A DNA stretch of 64,000 bases from Panorpa germanica (Eukaryota; Arthropoda; Insecta; Mecoptera; Panorpidae), in assembly GCA_963678705.1 (NCBI GenBank), contig OY783211.1, positions 13,592,603 to 13,656,602 of the forward strand, given 5' to 3'. A model generated the notes under the pieces. The model saw only the letters and a program-made list of their open reading frames with translations, was not told the DNA's origin and did no database searches. The position numbers and the translations under genes are program-made. Shown in pieces: positions 1 to 13,896 of the stretch; position 1 is the stretch's first letter; each line of letters starts with the position of its first letter.

Positions 1-1375
1 CAAACAATTTTTCAAATCTTGTACGATTCTTATACGATTTGTTTCAATTCGTTCGAATATTATTGTTTGCAACTACCAATAAAGTGCTACAAAATGAGAC
101 TAGGATACAATTGACTTTGCTAGATAATTATGACTAAATATAATTGATTTGGTAGACAGTTGTGACAAGATATAATTAAGTTTGGCACGCATTTGTAACC
201 AAGTTTAATAGATTTTGTATTTGTCCACTTTAACGCACTTAAACGCTGAAAGCGATGCTAACTTTGGGTGAACATAAGCAGCCCATTGTGTCAAAAATAG
301 TCCTTTAAGAAAGCGTGTGATGTTAAAGGATGTTGGGTGTCGTAGACACCCAGTAAACAATTTGCTGAAGTGTTATGTGTTGTGACGTTTCTACGGTCTG
401 ACGACGGTGGAGTGGTTTCGCCATTTGTAGCCGATAAAATAGACATTTCATATGAACGATTATGAGGAATTGAACTGCAAATGAACTCCTTCATGACAAA
501 AATAGCATACGCATCTTCAATATGATGTCAAAGTGATTCCAAAAGCAGGGTAGGTATCGTAGAACTAGAGTTCTATAAATATAGAATAAAATAGATTTCA
601 CGTGATGCAAAGGAAAGCGCTGGTTCGAATACAGGCCCCTAAATACATGAAGCTAAAAGGAAAAGTCATTATTTAAGATAGGCTTGAAGTAGAACTATAT
701 ATAAGCTAAATAATATCGCGAGATGAATTTTCAAAAAATTACCAGGTGCACATTTGGCAGTTCGGTCAGGAGGGGAGGATCATTTCGATACACCTCTGCG
801 TTGGTTAGAGATTGCAAAATAGGTACCTAAAGTTTTTTGTTTTGTTTAAATTTCATTTTAGTTTTATTTGAAGAAATAGTATCCATTTACTCGCAATATG
901 AAAGACAACACTCGTATTTGTCTGCTTATTCAAGTTTTTATTCAATTTAACATGTTTTAATTGATATAAATTCACTACTATTGAATTCAGTAGTTACAAA
1001 TCTGTAGTAAACTAATTCAATTATTATTATCCTTGACGGTATAGATACAAACCACTCTCGGATGGATGGTGGGCACCATTACTTGCCTCACTCCGCTAAG
1101 GTTTGTGTACAATGTTTGTTTCCTTCTTATTTATATTTCTACATATACAAGATTATGTCCTTCCCTCTTTGAAACATTCATTTTGTTGTTGCTTACGCAC
1201 AGTACCCCCGACCTATATAGTTCACGTTTGTTTTAAACAATTACTTGCTTTTAAACTTTGAAATTAATAGTGTAAACCATAAAGATATTGTTATCCTATT
1301 AGTTATTATCTTCTCTCGAGACTGAAATACAATATTTCTGAAAGTTTTGCATAAATTCCAATTGTGCAAAAATAT
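1..1375. other. Unannotated AT-rich stretch
   Basis: No gene is recognised. A GGTTCGAATAC box at about 622-632 resembles a tRNA B box, but no cloverleaf or A box can be placed upstream, so I do not call a tRNA. A 67-codon minus-strand open frame at 291-494 has no recognisable motif. Confidence 0.5.
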
Positions 1376-1432
1376 AGCTTAGTGCGTTACGAATATAAGA
1401 TAGCCGAAGGTGTTAGCCCTAGTTGAAAACTT
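1376..1432 (+). repeat. Dispersed repeat, copy 1 of 2
   Basis: About 40 bp around ATAAGATAGCCGAA followed by GTTAGYCCYAGTTG recurs in the same orientation at 61277-61325. The short shared upstream GCTTAG suggests the homology starts slightly before the core. It is too short to assign to a transposon class. Confidence 0.55.
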
Positions 1433-1981
1433 TTGTGGAAGTATAGTCTATAGTCAATCAATACGTATTTGAACTTAGTACTACAGAATGTAATACAGAG
1501 ACGATTGTGACAACTTTGTTCGTGTTTGTTCGTTGTTTGTAGTGAATCGTCGTAACACGTCGTAACCTGACTTCTACTATTCGATTCATCTCTCGAGTTT
1601 AAATAATAATAACATCTCAATAACGATGTGGTCAATAATTTTAATTTTTTTTAATGAGGTCTTATCAAGTTGTCATAAAGCCACCAGCCATTATCTTTAA
1701 AATTTCAACAAGAAAATTCTTGTGGTCTCAATAATTGGACTCATATGATTTGTATTTCACCAATTATTTGTTCACTAGATACATTAAATGCATCTATTGA
1801 ACAACTACTTTAAGTATATATAGTAAAGTGTAGCTTTTTCAAATCTAATATTCTTTTTGAAATTTCTAATAGTCGTTTTGTAGCTATAAATTCTTATCTA
1901 AAGCAGAAACCAGGTACATTTGTTTAATAAGCGTCATAACGTAATAATAGAATTAGAAGTTTGCGGCTTAGTCTTTAGATA

Positions 1982-2021
1982 GCGGTTTTAATTTGCTTTT
2001 AGAAGACAAATTCAAAACCGC
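1982..2021. repeat. Hairpin with ~14 bp stem
   Basis: GCGGTTTTAATTTG at 1982-1995 faces CAAATTCAAAACCGC at 2007-2021, one unpaired base apart from full complementarity, with a loop of about 11 nt. It could be a foldback remnant. No terminator or RNA-gene role is claimed. Confidence 0.5.
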
Positions 2022-2242
2022 ACCTTCCTTCTGATAGGAAGTAAATCCTTGTGGTGACGCATGCGTAATATTTTACTATTTTAATTATCCGACAAAATTA
2101 TTAACTTACGCAATCGGATACGTTTGAAATTTGTAAAATTTATGTCCTGGTGATAAAAATAGAACGGAGATAAATTTAGCAATTAAAATATAATAATACT
2201 AATCAAATGTTTTTTTAAGGGAAAGATTATTTCATCACGTTT

Positions 2243-2282
2243 TACGTCATTAAACAATGATCTACGTCATCAAGCAATGATT
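2243..2282. repeat. Two-unit 20-bp tandem repeat
   Basis: TACGTCATTAAACAATGATC is followed directly by TACGTCATCAAGCAATGATT, three mismatches in 20. It is a small local duplication with no visible function. Confidence 0.6.
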
Positions 2283-5200
2283 AACTATTTTAAAGTTCCT
2301 TGTTCTTAGAGTGAATTTGAAAACTCAATTTTATTTTCAACAGTAATATTGTATCCGTACATGATGTATTAAAAAAGAAACTTAAATATAACTACAAGCA
2401 AGTAGTATTTTAATAGAACGTTGTGTACTAAAATTCACTACCACAATGCTGTTGTTACTAGAGAACGAAACAAATTACGTTCAATACAAATTAAAAATAT
2501 ATTTAATAACTACCAGATGTGTTTCTTTCACGGTAGACATATTTAATGGAGATCAATTCATTGCTTTCGTATTCTTCTATACGTAAGATTTCCTAATTAT
2601 AATTAACAATAGTTTCCAATGACAAATATAATCTAACTAGTCTGCACTAGTCAATATATGCAGGGGGTACTGTACTCATTGTTAGCCGCGAGTCTCCGAT
2701 AGTTGCAGACATGCCTGTATTAGAGGTATTTTTGTCCGCGGTGCATTGCAATGAAAGATTTAATTCTGATTCCAAATATCTTTGAACATTCTAGAAATAC
2801 CTCGGCGGCAAAATCTTCTTTTATTTTGTAGTTCTTGGTTTTCTTGCTTAGAGAACTGGCTACAGACTCATTAAGGTACTGTACTGAACAACAAACACAT
2901 TAATCCAATTCAAAACTCGATTTCAATCTCATTTATTATTTATTGTATCAGTGTATAATACATACATTCATACTTACATACGTGTACACAAATAGTGGTG
3001 AGAAATTTTGAAAAAAATCTATCGAGATTATCAGATTGAAAGTTTTAGAAGAGTATTTTAGATTTTTTTTGAAAATATGGCTTCTAGATCAGATTAAAAA
3101 CTATTTGTAAAAAGAAATAGCTTCAATATTCATCGGTATTATCTTAAAACTATTTAACTTTTTACTAAAATGAAACCTGGTAATATTTCATCTAAAATGA
3201 TATAAATTTTGTCTAAAGATACTGTAATATAATAATAATCACAACAGCCGGTGGCCCATGTCTCACTATTCTAAAAATTAATCTTATATTATTCCATTCA
3301 TTTTAAAATAAGAAGAAGCAGATGTTGCAAACTATTAGTTTTATGTTTAATCAAAATTTTAACTTCTCTACTTGACACCCTATAAATATTTAGTTATGTT
3401 TATATACATTTAATAATTAATTCTAAATACATATTTAAAATAATTAATCTCTCGTCTTTTCTTTGAAAGAGCCTTTCAGTAATGTGGGTGGGTGTTGAAA
3501 ATAGAAAATTAAAGATGAAAAGGTGAAAATATGAAACAATTTAGGAATTCCAAAAAGGAATTGTAATTTGTTTTAAAAGGAATTTTACTTTATAGAAAAT
3601 TATTTAAATATTTTATTTATTTAAAATAATTATTTCATTCCAGTATTGTTTTGCCTAAATTTAAATGGCCGATGGGCTTTTAATTATAAATATACTCTCA
3701 ATTTTATACTATGATTCTTATTTTGAAATTCTTGCTTTATTCATTATTGACGTTAGGCTCCTTTGTACTTTCGTTATTTGACAAATTCGTGGCATTGCCA
3801 ATTTTCAAAGAACTATCACGTAAATGTTTACGTGGTATGTTTGGTTATTCTATATTTTGTGGGATATTTTGGTCTTTCTTAATTAATAATACTGTTTTTA
3901 AATTTAATTTATGCACCTTCGGTTTATCTTTGATGCTGAGTAATATCACCAGATGACCTGCTACTAAGTTGACAGATTTTGTTAGTATACGCATAATCAT
4001 AATAATACTATTTATTTATATTAATACCTAGAGGAGCAATCTTTACCAACTGTATACAAAAGAGCAGCGGATTCTCGTATCTAGTTCCAAAGTAGGGTAA
4101 TTAAACATCTATAGAGAAAGATCAATAACACCCAAAATATATCACATTGTCTTCGATGTAACTAACTATATAAATGCACATGTATATATCCGATAATAAA
4201 TGCACGTGTATGTGTGTGTGATATGTAGTTGACAAATGTGTGCAACGGAATTAAAACAAAGTTCCAGTTAAAAACATTATGTTAGATTTGTAGTACAATA
4301 AAATGCAGCAGCCTAGATAGAACTAAACCTAAAATTAATTTAAAAAGAACAAAAAAACAACAACAGTAAATAAAATTAGTAGCTGAGAGGCTCTTGTCGC
4401 GTCTACAGCCAAAACAAACACCGCGACAACTCAGCGAACGCTAGTCGAATAGTCGAAGGACTAGCTTAGAGACCAGCGAATGAGGAGCAAAAGGTTTTAA
4501 GACTCTACGAAGACCAGCCGGCCGCTAAAGATTTGTCACTAAAAAAAATAAAAAGAAAAGTAAAGGACCGTAAGGCAAAACGACATGAAAAACAAATGTA
4601 CGAGAGTAAGTTAGGGGGAAATGTGAAATGGTTGTAAAGATAGAACTGTATCCAACGACCCGACCCAACTCGACTCAGTAAATGAAAAATAACCAACAGA
4701 ATTCAGCAAATTCAACGGAATTACTGAAATATTTAGGATGAGTCGCATTTGGAAATAACATGTTTTGAAATGAATTCGTTAAAATTCTATTGAAATGTAC
4801 TAAACATTTGTGCTTAAAAGATGACGATTCTTACATAGAAAAATAACGGGCATGTTAATACCGCATTAGACGCGAATTTGTACAATATGAATGCATGTAA
4901 CGCGACAAATTATGACGGCTACTGCCTTTAACTTACCTTGTAGCACGCTACCATGTTCAATCTTCTAACGATTTTTTACATAAAAGTATATTAATTTGGT
5001 AATTATTTGTTCTGTATAATGTGAAGATTCCTAATCATCGTTGTCTTTCGATCTTCCCTATACTTGTTGCGAATATCGAAAAACATCGATATTTTTTTAT
5101 GGTCTTCCCTAGTTGTAGTGCAACATAACAGTCATTATTGACTATATTTATTGAACTATAACAATTAAATTTTATCTCACGTAATATTGATTACTTTATG

Positions 5201-5562
5201 TGTTTTACCGTTTTATTTTATCAATAATAAACATTGCAACCAATACTCAATACTCGCACAATCAACTAACAATAGGATTTTTTTTTTGTATTTGTTGTTT
5301 TACAAAAAAGTTAAAATACTTTTAACGTAATGTTTTTACTTTATTAAGTTTTGTATCTTGTTTATTGATACGGAACACTTCAAACAGGTAACAAACAATA
5401 CTTTGCACATTTAAAAAGTTTAGTTACACTTTATGGATTGCTTATGGTTCTTTAGAAATGAGAACGAATCACAGCGATTGTGATTTGTTAAAGAAAGCAC
5501 TCATTTTGTTTGAAGTTTATAACATTTGAGTCCAATACTGCTATAGTATATGCGCTGTGATT
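2283..5562. other. Unannotated AT-rich stretch
   Basis: No exon or transposon is recognised across 3.3 kb. Minus-strand CAAG followed by GTAAGT near 4932 matches a 5' splice donor, but no coding exon or acceptor can be tied to it. An 81-codon frame at 3711-3956 is hydrophobic and matches nothing I know. Confidence 0.4.
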
Positions 5563-5594
5563 GCCAACCAACTGAACGATAACAGTTGGTTGGC
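5563..5594. repeat. Perfect 12-bp hairpin
   Basis: GCCAACCAACTG (5563-5574) and CAGTTGGTTGGC (5583-5594) are perfect reverse complements around an 8-nt loop. The stem is GC-rich for this neighbourhood. It may be the centre of an old foldback element, but the outer arms do not align convincingly. Confidence 0.6.
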
Positions 5595-7944
5595 TTGTCT
5601 AAAATTAATGAAACCGTTTACTGTTTTATGCGGTATACTAATTCTTTGGATAGCTCTGACCAATGAGTCCAAAACCGTTTTGAGTTTATGGTAAACAGAG
5701 ATTTAACCAAAACCAAAATTATCTCTTCGTTTTTGTTCATATCAAAAAAAGATTTCTTAATTTTGTTCATTTTTCTTCATTAAAAACAAATTGCCTTTAT
5801 TTTCCATCCATTTCGCTTTTTTGCAAATACTATAAATAAAAGAGCTATTAGTAAATTCCCCCAAATTACTGTGTTTGGTTAACCAAAATAGCCAAAAAGT
5901 GAAATTTGGTACTTGTTTTTCGGTGGAAAACTTTACTTGGTTATCGTTCGATTTTTTACTTTGTAATGAATAACGGCAATTGAGTGTTATGAATATGGAA
6001 CGATGATAGAAAATCAGAAGTTTCCAAGAAGATTTCCTACAGAAATACACAAGACAACAACTAAGAACATCATCATTGTGGATTTAGGCTCGGGCCAGGC
6101 ACGATTCATTAGAATAAGACATATTCTAATAACATTCGATAAATATCTTTGACTTGTTTCGACGAAGAGAGGTATAAGCAGAAAAGAAGAGCAAATAAGG
6201 GAGTAAAAAGCGAGACGATAATCTAGAACATATAAGAAGCGAATGTAAGTTAGTATAGAACGTGAAAAGAAGATAAAAGAATTGTTAAAACAAGAAAGGA
6301 AATGGATGGTGAAAGCACTAAGAAGAAGAAAAGATAAACAGAAGAAACGAGAGAGATAAAGGAAGAAGTAGAAAACAAAAGGAGGGGCAAAAGGAGAAGC
6401 AAGAATAGATGCTGTTACTTCATAGTAATAGCTTATATGTTTAAATAATTTTAAATTTATTATCACTAATCGCTAGTGGTGGAAATGACTGGAAAAAGAA
6501 AAGTGTGAGGAGAAAGAAGAAAGCAGGTAAACCAAATTTGTTCATGTGGTCGCAAGACTTTGTCTTTATATCTTAAAAACACGTTGTGTATCCAGTGTAA
6601 GGCCACTCTAAAACGGAAAATGTAGTATTACTTAAAAAGAATCAAATCAAAAGACCTGATTTATTAATTTATTCTTTTCAAATCGTCAACTTTAAGTGTC
6701 TACATCATAATTTAAGTAATAATTAAAAATAAAAACCATTTCCAAAAAAATACAACTAAAAACGTAAATAAAGTATAAAATGATCTCTAGTTCTACTTCG
6801 CTGAACCCGCCCCCTCGATTCAAACTTCTGTGTTGAATTTCAGCTATAAAATGAAAACACAATAATCAGCATCCGTGTAGACGAGTGTATTTTTCATCTC
6901 ATGTCTTTAGGCTTAGCGGATTTATGCAGAAACACTTGAGTACACAACGCAACACAGATCCAGATAGAACACAAGTCGACCGTTGAACAGACGTATAAAT
7001 GGATGGACATACACACACATTTACACATTCAAAAAGAGATAATAAGAAGAAGACGACTTGAGAGAAATAAATGCGTCAGCTCAAGTTTAAAATAACCTGG
7101 CAAACTTTGGCAGAGTGCCCAGAAACCAAAAGGAAAGGATCAGAGAATCAGAGAACTACAACCGCGATGGAGAGGATGATGCTAAAACAACATTCAAATT
7201 GTGATTTCTTGAATGAAAATCATTTTCACACATTATTGGTTTTCTTAATAATTGTAAAGAGGTGTTTAGTTGATGTAACACCTTGGTTACAGAGTGATAA
7301 CACCAATATGTAGTGATAGTACATTAATTGTAAACAGAGGTTATTTGTAAACAATTTTACTATTTATAACTTAGCCGTTAAAACATAAAGTATTACGTGT
7401 ATTACCTTGAATGTAACCTTTTTTTAAATCTAGAAAAGGTTTTAATATTATCTAAACTCGATTTACTTCCTAAAGATACTATTTTAAAGATTCCATTAAT
7501 TCGAAAAGTAATTTTATGATTTTAATAATTGCAATAACATAGTATTTAGCGGGTTGTAATATCTAATGTTGCTTCATTTCACAATTGGGTTGTAAACTGA
7601 TTTTTTAAGAGTCTATGTTTTAATTCTTTATTATTTAATTTAAAATTAATTAATGTGTAATGGCGTTTTTGTTTCATTAAATATCCGAAATTTGATGGAG
7701 ATGTATCTGTTTAAAGTTGTATTTTCTTATTTAGTTATCGTTGTACATCACGATATTATATGAAAACTTTATGGGTGGTTGCAACAGCTGCCAGTGTAGT
7801 GACGTTTGATTCCGCCTCTCTTTTACACTTCTCTTGTTTAACAGTGATGACTTTAGCTTAAAGGGGACTCTACTATACTTATCTAAGCAAACTACAAGCT
7901 GCAACAAGTGTTAATTTGAAAGCAATGTAACTACAGTAGTTAGT
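5595..7944. other. Purine-rich stretch, no gene
   Basis: From about 6160 to 6530 the plus strand is strongly purine-rich (GAAG and AGAA runs). This depletes stops on the minus strand and yields a 150-codon frame at 6014-6466 rich in F, L, S and I. I see no domain in it and treat it as a composition artefact. The rest of the stretch shows nothing recognisable. Confidence 0.5.
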
Positions 7945-8476
7945 TTAAGGTAGTTGTATCGTGGAATGACTTTTCAAAGGATTTTAATAAAACTTCATTT
8001 AATTGCTCTTTAATTAATTATAAGACATATTGACCTCAGATCGATTAAAATTTACCACTCCATTATTGAGAAAAACGATATTAAAGTTTTGTTATTTTAA
8101 CACAGGCTCTTATGGGAAATAGTAATTTCAATGTTATTTTTATCGAATAAAATAAAAACGATTCAAAGGAATTCAATAAAAATTTAATATATTATAGAAA
8201 CAGTAGTTATTAATCACATAAAAAAAAATGGAAATTATTGTCCACGCCATTACAGAAATAAAATTTTGTAAACATTGAAATTTTTTATAAAATCAAGAAA
8301 TGACTGTGTATGTGTATGTACGTGTAGATACTATTTACATGTAGTGAGAACAGTGAGACTGTACTTTCACAAAAGTTTTTAACAAGACTATTTGACACTA
8401 AGGTTTCAGCTACATTATAATTTTAGGTTGCTGAGTTATACTTTTGAGCATGACTATCACGATACAACTACCTTAA
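7945..8476. mobile_element. Candidate MITE with 18-bp inverted ends
   Basis: TAAGGTAGTTGTATCGTG at 7946-7963 is matched by its exact reverse complement at 8458-8475. The spacing of about 500 bp suits a small non-autonomous DNA element. No target duplication is convincing and the interior is not coding, so the superfamily is open. Confidence 0.5.
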
Positions 8477-9380
8477 GCATCCATTTAGCTGCGCAGCAAA
8501 AGTGTTTAAAATTCGGCGATAGTAATTGGAACAAGAAAATACTACAAAAGAAACGCAATGCAATATCTTAGCCTCAAGGAATTCCATATGAAGGACGTTT
8601 AATTGTAATTTCTCGGCATTAATAAATTCACTAAAACAATAACATTATAATTATTAAATCAATTTAAAACAAATAAAAATATTTTTCACAAAAAATTGAT
8701 TCCATTGTTTCATAAATGAACCGGAAAAATCAATTTTATAATTTTAAAATATAAATTCAGTTTTAGTTTTTTTTTTGTTGTTCACCTTGTTTTTCATTTA
8801 TAAGTACCATTAAATCTGGAACAGTGAACATTGATTTGCCATTGTTTTAAAGCGAGTTTCATTAGACGCAGCGAAGGGAAAGAACAGAGGAAAAGAAACC
8901 CGCTTGTAAATTCATTAAAATTATCAGCGTAATTTATACAATTATTCTTGCCCTTGTTTTCAAACTGATTAGAAATAATTTCACAATTAAAATTTCACGA
9001 TAGTAATTTCACGATATAAGCTAATTGACCTGTATAAAATATATACACATTGGAAGTACAAACCAAACATATTTAGGGTACTATTTTGCAACTGTTTAAC
9101 TGACGATAACTTCTGATAAATTTTGAAAGACCTAATTCTAAATTAGATTATGTAAGTTTAAATAAAGATCAAAACAAATCCACACAACTTAAAGCGGGCC
9201 TAAGTAGCCTAATTTACAAAATTTGGGATTTTGATAAAGCGTCACAAATTAACGGACATTATTTAAATAGTGGAGGTGGGGATCCCAGTGTGAAATTACT
9301 GAGATGAGGACATCAAAATAAACGCTTTTAAAAAATATCTAAAAAGAATAAATGTAGAACTTGGAAATTAGTTTAATATA
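8477..9380. other. Unannotated AT-rich stretch
   Basis: Short A and T runs and no repeated or coding structure that I can defend. Confidence 0.4.
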
Positions 9381-9800
9381 CAGGGTGTTTGGTAGCAAGG
9401 TGCAAAGCCTTAAGAATTTTAAAATATCAGCTTAAATGATACCTTAAAAGAAAGGCCAATAACCGAGCATGTTTTTAAAAGGTTTGAACGATCGAGGCTA
9501 TTTTATTTATTTTTCTAAATGCCATAAACGGTAGCAGCTTTATTTAATTTAAAAAGTTTTTACGACTTCAAAAGCGCGTTTACTATTTTTTTTAAATAAC
9601 ACAGATGCTTGTAACTTAGTTTATTAGTTTAGGTACACATCTGACAAACGCCAAAAAATTAAACTATTAACATACCAACTGATGGCATTGGTAAAAAATG
9701 AATAAGCAGACTTCGGCTAAGACATGTATGGCTCAAAATGTTCTAAATGGTGTCAACTATCATCCCCTTAAGACTTTGCACCTAGCTACCAAACACCCTG
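9381..9800. mobile_element. TA-flanked MITE, 420 bp
   Basis: The ends are inverted repeats beginning CAGGGTGTTTGGTAGC, extending about 35 bp with few mismatches (9381-9415 against 9766-9800), and TA flanks both sides (9379-9380 and 9801-9802). TA duplication with a CAGGGTG start fits a Tc1/mariner-type non-autonomous element. There is no transposase frame inside. Single-ended lookalikes occur at 19122 and 60257. Confidence 0.8.
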
Positions 9801-10373
9801 TATATTTGTTGAAATAAAGAAGGTCTATTAATAAATGCTCTGTTGTAAATTCCCTTTGACTCTAAAGTTAGGCAGTTTTGTTGGGGTGCCTATTAACCCT
9901 TGAATGTAACATCAAATTCTTTAACTTTTATAGAGATAAAGTCGATATGATTTCTGATCTTTGTAAAATCAGAATTTTCAGGTGTATTAGACAGCTCAGC
10001 CCAGCACAGCATTGAACTGTACAGCAAGTCGATGTTAAAAAGGGAGAATGGGGTTTCGGACCGTGGGAACTTCTAACAAAGGATTCAACAAACTTTAAAA
10101 GCCTTAAGGCTAGTCAATCTGTCAGTTAGTGCAAGCAGAAAGAGCAGCCATTGCCTTAAGCTGATTTATAAAATGAACAAAAAATTAACACGCAAGAATA
10201 GTTCTAATAATTTTAATATAATTACCAGTAAAAATGGTTTATGAATAAATTTTAAATAATGTAAAGTTTTTGAATTTAAAATTCATTGTAGAAGAGTTGT
10301 AAAAAAAGTTATGTGGTGATTAGAATTAATTAGGCTAAATTATTACACAGAAATGTGTTAAAATACAAGTATC
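9801..10373. other. Unannotated spacer
   Basis: Holds a TTAACCCTTGAATG stretch at about 9895 that resembles a piggyBac-type end, but no matching opposite end was found. Nothing else is recognised. Confidence 0.35.
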
Positions 10374-10872
10374 AGTATCAGTCCCACTCACTGTTTTAAT
10401 TTTGTATTTAATTTAAGTTGTAGAGCATATGGGAATATGCGTAACCATTCTGTGCATCATTTTTAATTTAAAATTTAATTTATATTTTCTTTGTCTAAAT
10501 TAAAAATTGTAAATTAAAGAAAACTATAGTATATTATAACCTTTAAAATGTGACAATCTGTCAAAATGCAGTAGGATTTATTTTTAAAAGAATTTCAATG
10601 TCAACTTGGTAAAAATGAAGAAGTAAAAATAATTTATATTATTAATTGTTATTAAAAACAGTAATTTTAATTATTCTAGATTCAATTTTGTGCAATTGTG
10701 GAACTGTCAAAATTGATATTACTAACAACGCATGCGCACCAACTAAATTCACGAAACTCAAATTAAAACACGAATGTGACAAGGAATACCTATTGTGAAA
10801 ACCTGAAATCTGGATAACAATATTAAATAAAAACGTAAGAGAAATATCAAAACAGTGAGTGGGAATGAGGCC
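10374..10872 (+). mobile_element. PIF/Harbinger-like MITE, family A copy 1
   Basis: Inverted ends share CCCACTCACTGTTTT; the right end finishes ...GAATGAGGCC followed by TAA at 10873-10875. The interior is AT-rich (runs of TTTAATTT) and aligns with copies at 46380-46806 and 47836-48345. TAA matches the TWA target duplication of PIF/Harbinger elements. The left boundary is uncertain by several bases because of a TATCAG duplication. No transposase is encoded. Confidence 0.75.
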
Positions 10873-12190
10873 TAAGTCTTTCAAAAAGCACGCCTTAAAA
10901 AATTACAAAACACGAATTTTAGATTAAATTTAGCTTAATGAATATATCATTGCATTATTTCTGATCATGTTGAATTTCCTGCGCTCCTGATCAGATGACT
11001 CCTGAACAGTCATAAAAATAATCACTTATAAAAAAACCAATTTATTTGAGACATTTTTGTATCATCCGTCGAATTGATCGTCGTTGATTTTGTACAAGAA
11101 ATATGTTTATTTATGTCAGGGTATAACTTAAGCATTTAATGCTGCGTCAGCTGCAACAGCCGTTGATTGTTAATTTATGGAGCCCCATAATTAAATACGT
11201 AACGTAATTAAATTAGCTTCAGTTCTTTTATTCTAATATTGTCCTGTTCATAAATTAATTAATTTTATTTGAGAATTCCAAAGATTTCGTCATTTGTGAT
11301 TAAATTATATATTGTAAAAATTTGAATAGGAAATATTTACAAAAAACTGTGGTTTATTATTGTTATTCTGCTTCCATTTTACCGTTAACACTGTTAATAT
11401 AAAATAAGGTAACTCTTAATATAAACTTAAAAAATTAACTTTAGTCTCTGTGGTTCGTCTTCTTCTGTCATTCGTCCTTTTATATTATTCTGCTTTATTT
11501 TCTATTTGCTGATTTTGTTTGCATATTATTTTCTTTTAAATGTAGAAAACTAAATAAATACACTGTATATACATTTAATAGAGCTCTATACAAGTAAAGA
11601 CGTATTACGAGTTGTGTAAATTCAGAATTTTATTAGTGACGTTTGAATTCATAGCTTTGTGTGGCAAGATTTTGTAATATCTAATATACCAACAAGATTT
11701 TTTCAAAAAGAATGGAATTCTAGGTATCTCATTCTTAATTATCACATCTGTGCAAACGTTACGTCATCAGCTCTGACTACATAATTATGCACGTAATACA
11801 ATAAGGAAAAATATTTGTATTTAACAAATGTGCATTAAAATTTAAATTAGCAATTAATGAAATCATGTTTTTTGTTGTGATTCATTTTAATCGTATACTT
11901 TTTATACCTTTTGTACGTTATTGATGCTTTTTAACATTTGATTTATTTAACACGTCTATATTTCCGATACTGAGTTCTATTACCGATGGGCTTCTACTAT
12001 ATTGGCTGTATTTATGGTGTCGTGGTCTCCAACGTGCAGGCTTCTTAGTACCACAGCCCCTTTTTCGCACTTTAAACTACGATAATAATATTACACATAC
12101 AATTATCTTCCCTCACTATGTTGTTTCTTCTTTTCTGTTTTTAATATTTATTTGAGTACATCAAATTTCAAAAGTTATTAGCACTTAAAA
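10873..12190. other. Unannotated AT-rich stretch
   Basis: No coding signal or repeat pairing was seen in 1.3 kb. Confidence 0.4.
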
Positions 12191-12199
12191 CAATTATTA

Positions 12200-12600
12200 A
12201 CATTTACAATACATAATTTACAACTTGTAGACACGAGTATGGATACTTAAAATAAAAAGATTAAATTAGTTTTATTGATAAGGTTAATAAGGTTTCTCAG
12301 ACTTTCCGTGTTTTCAAATATTTCCCTATGTCTATGCGATGAGTACTTTGAGCATCGAAGAATAATATGGTTTACCGTTAGTGGGCTGTTACATTGTTCA
12401 CATATTGGTGTTTTTTCTTGAGTATTTGTATCGTTATTTATAGTCCGTCTTAATGATTTCCTTGATAACAACCAAACCCAGATAATTTAATTCTGGTCTG
12501 GGAATCTAATCAGAAGACAGAGCAGTAGGTGTCAAGCATAAATATTGATGCTTTAATTCATTGTTGTATCCAATTCTTATCATTCGTCATGTTGCTTCAT
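12200..12600 (-). pseudogene. Decayed non-LTR retrotransposon 3' end (I/Jockey type)
   Basis: On the minus strand the frame at 12471-12247 contains ICEQCNSPLTVNHIILRCSK, the C-x2-C ... H-x4-C pattern that follows reverse transcriptase or RNase H in I, R1 and Jockey clade ORF2 proteins. The polypeptide ends shortly after, so this is the C-terminal tip. Upstream on the minus strand, a stretch resembling RIGY (near 12570) is separated from it by out-of-frame sequence, suggesting an insertion or frameshifts. The plus-strand neighbourhood holds nothing else that would explain the motif. It is a truncated, dead copy; its exact family is not determined. Confidence 0.7.
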
Positions 12601-12601
12601 T

Positions 12602-12823
12602 CTAAGAAGGATAAGAGAGGACAAAAGTAAACAAATTCAGGAAATCAAAAGAGAAAATATAGAAAAAGAAGGGGCCAATAGGTGGAAATGGACTGCACTG
12701 TTCCGGAAGCTTCACCCGCGTAGAAGAAAGACCTTCCACGTTCCAATCCAAGTTATTGTGAAATTATTGTGTCAGCATCATCCATCGCGGGTGGTGCACT
12801 CTTCAAGCACTGCCATCTATTAA
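12602..12823 (+). other. Open coding-like segment, unrecognised
   Basis: An ATG-less frame runs about 70 codons to TAA near 12823, including the stretch GANRWKWTALFRKLHPRRR. It is basic and tryptophan-bearing, with higher GC than the surroundings and less AT bias than random frames here. It starts close to the upstream edge of the minus-strand retrotransposon relic, so it could be part of another transposon. I do not recognise a domain, and chance remains possible. Confidence 0.2.
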
Positions 12824-13896
12824 ATTAATAACAAAGTATTCCTATTGAAGTTTTTATGGACACCCGTATGCCAAATACCTATCTTGTTTTACCTAATTTC
12901 AATATTACTAATTACACAGGGAATTGTACTACATTGCGTTGAAATGTGTTGTCCATTTCGCGCATACACATTATTTTAGCGTTTTAGTCATTTGACAACA
13001 TTATTCCAACATTCAACATTCTTTGAGTGTGTACGCAAAGCACTAGTAGACCATAATTACATTGTAATTAAAACTTTGCTGGTTGAATTAGGTATTCTGT
13101 AATCACCTTATATGGCATTATGTAATGTTTATGCTATGCTAATATCGAATAAAAACTAGAATACATAATTATCTGTACACTTCTTTAAATAATTATTATT
13201 AACGGTTCGAATCGTTGAGAGAAGTGTATCATTTTAATAAAGGTTCTCAAACTATGAGGTAACAGGTATTGCCAGTAAGTAAATTTATTTGTATTATAGT
13301 TAAACTTGGTTGATGATTTTGAGATCCATTCTATCGTCTGCATTCAGTCGAGATTCACTAACTGATATTTTCACAACCTCAAATATTCCCGCTATATTTT
13401 AAAAATATTCCGTCAGTAATAGTATTTTATAAAGTTTTCCAGAAGCTTCAGTTTGTGAAAGAAATTGCAACAAATCAATTGCGTGTATTCACATAAACTT
13501 GAATTATTTTTGTCTTTATTATACGTGCTAGAACGTGAGCTTCAATAGTTGGGGATACGACTCAATAAACTGCTATGGGACTCTCACACTTCATCTGAGG
13601 AAGTTTCTATTTTAATTTTTATTAATATACCTTTGTACCGTATTCATAATATGGTTCATTCGGCTAGACATTAAAGCGCTGCAATAGAATCTACTTCATG
13701 TCGCAGTAGGATGCTAGGATGCATGCATGTCCGTATATAAGACTCTCCTTTGTGTTATTTACTTCATTGGAGACGGCAAAAGTGTTGTCAGAACAGTATA
13801 AATATACAATGGTGTTAATAACATTAAAGTAGATGAGCTGAAATCCCATGATAAAGTGTAGTAATGCGAAAGAAACTCGAATACGTCCTACTTAAA
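12824..13896. other. Unannotated stretch
   Basis: AT-rich DNA with a GCATGCATGC-like cluster near 13720. No gene or paired repeat was identified. Confidence 0.35.

Noticed and set aside
600..650. tRNA gene around GGTTCGAATAC
   Set aside because: There is no A box at the right distance and no acceptor or anticodon stem.
6014..6466. 150-codon minus-strand frame rich in F, L and S
   Set aside because: The purine-rich plus strand removes stops on the complement; the protein is low-complexity and motif-free.
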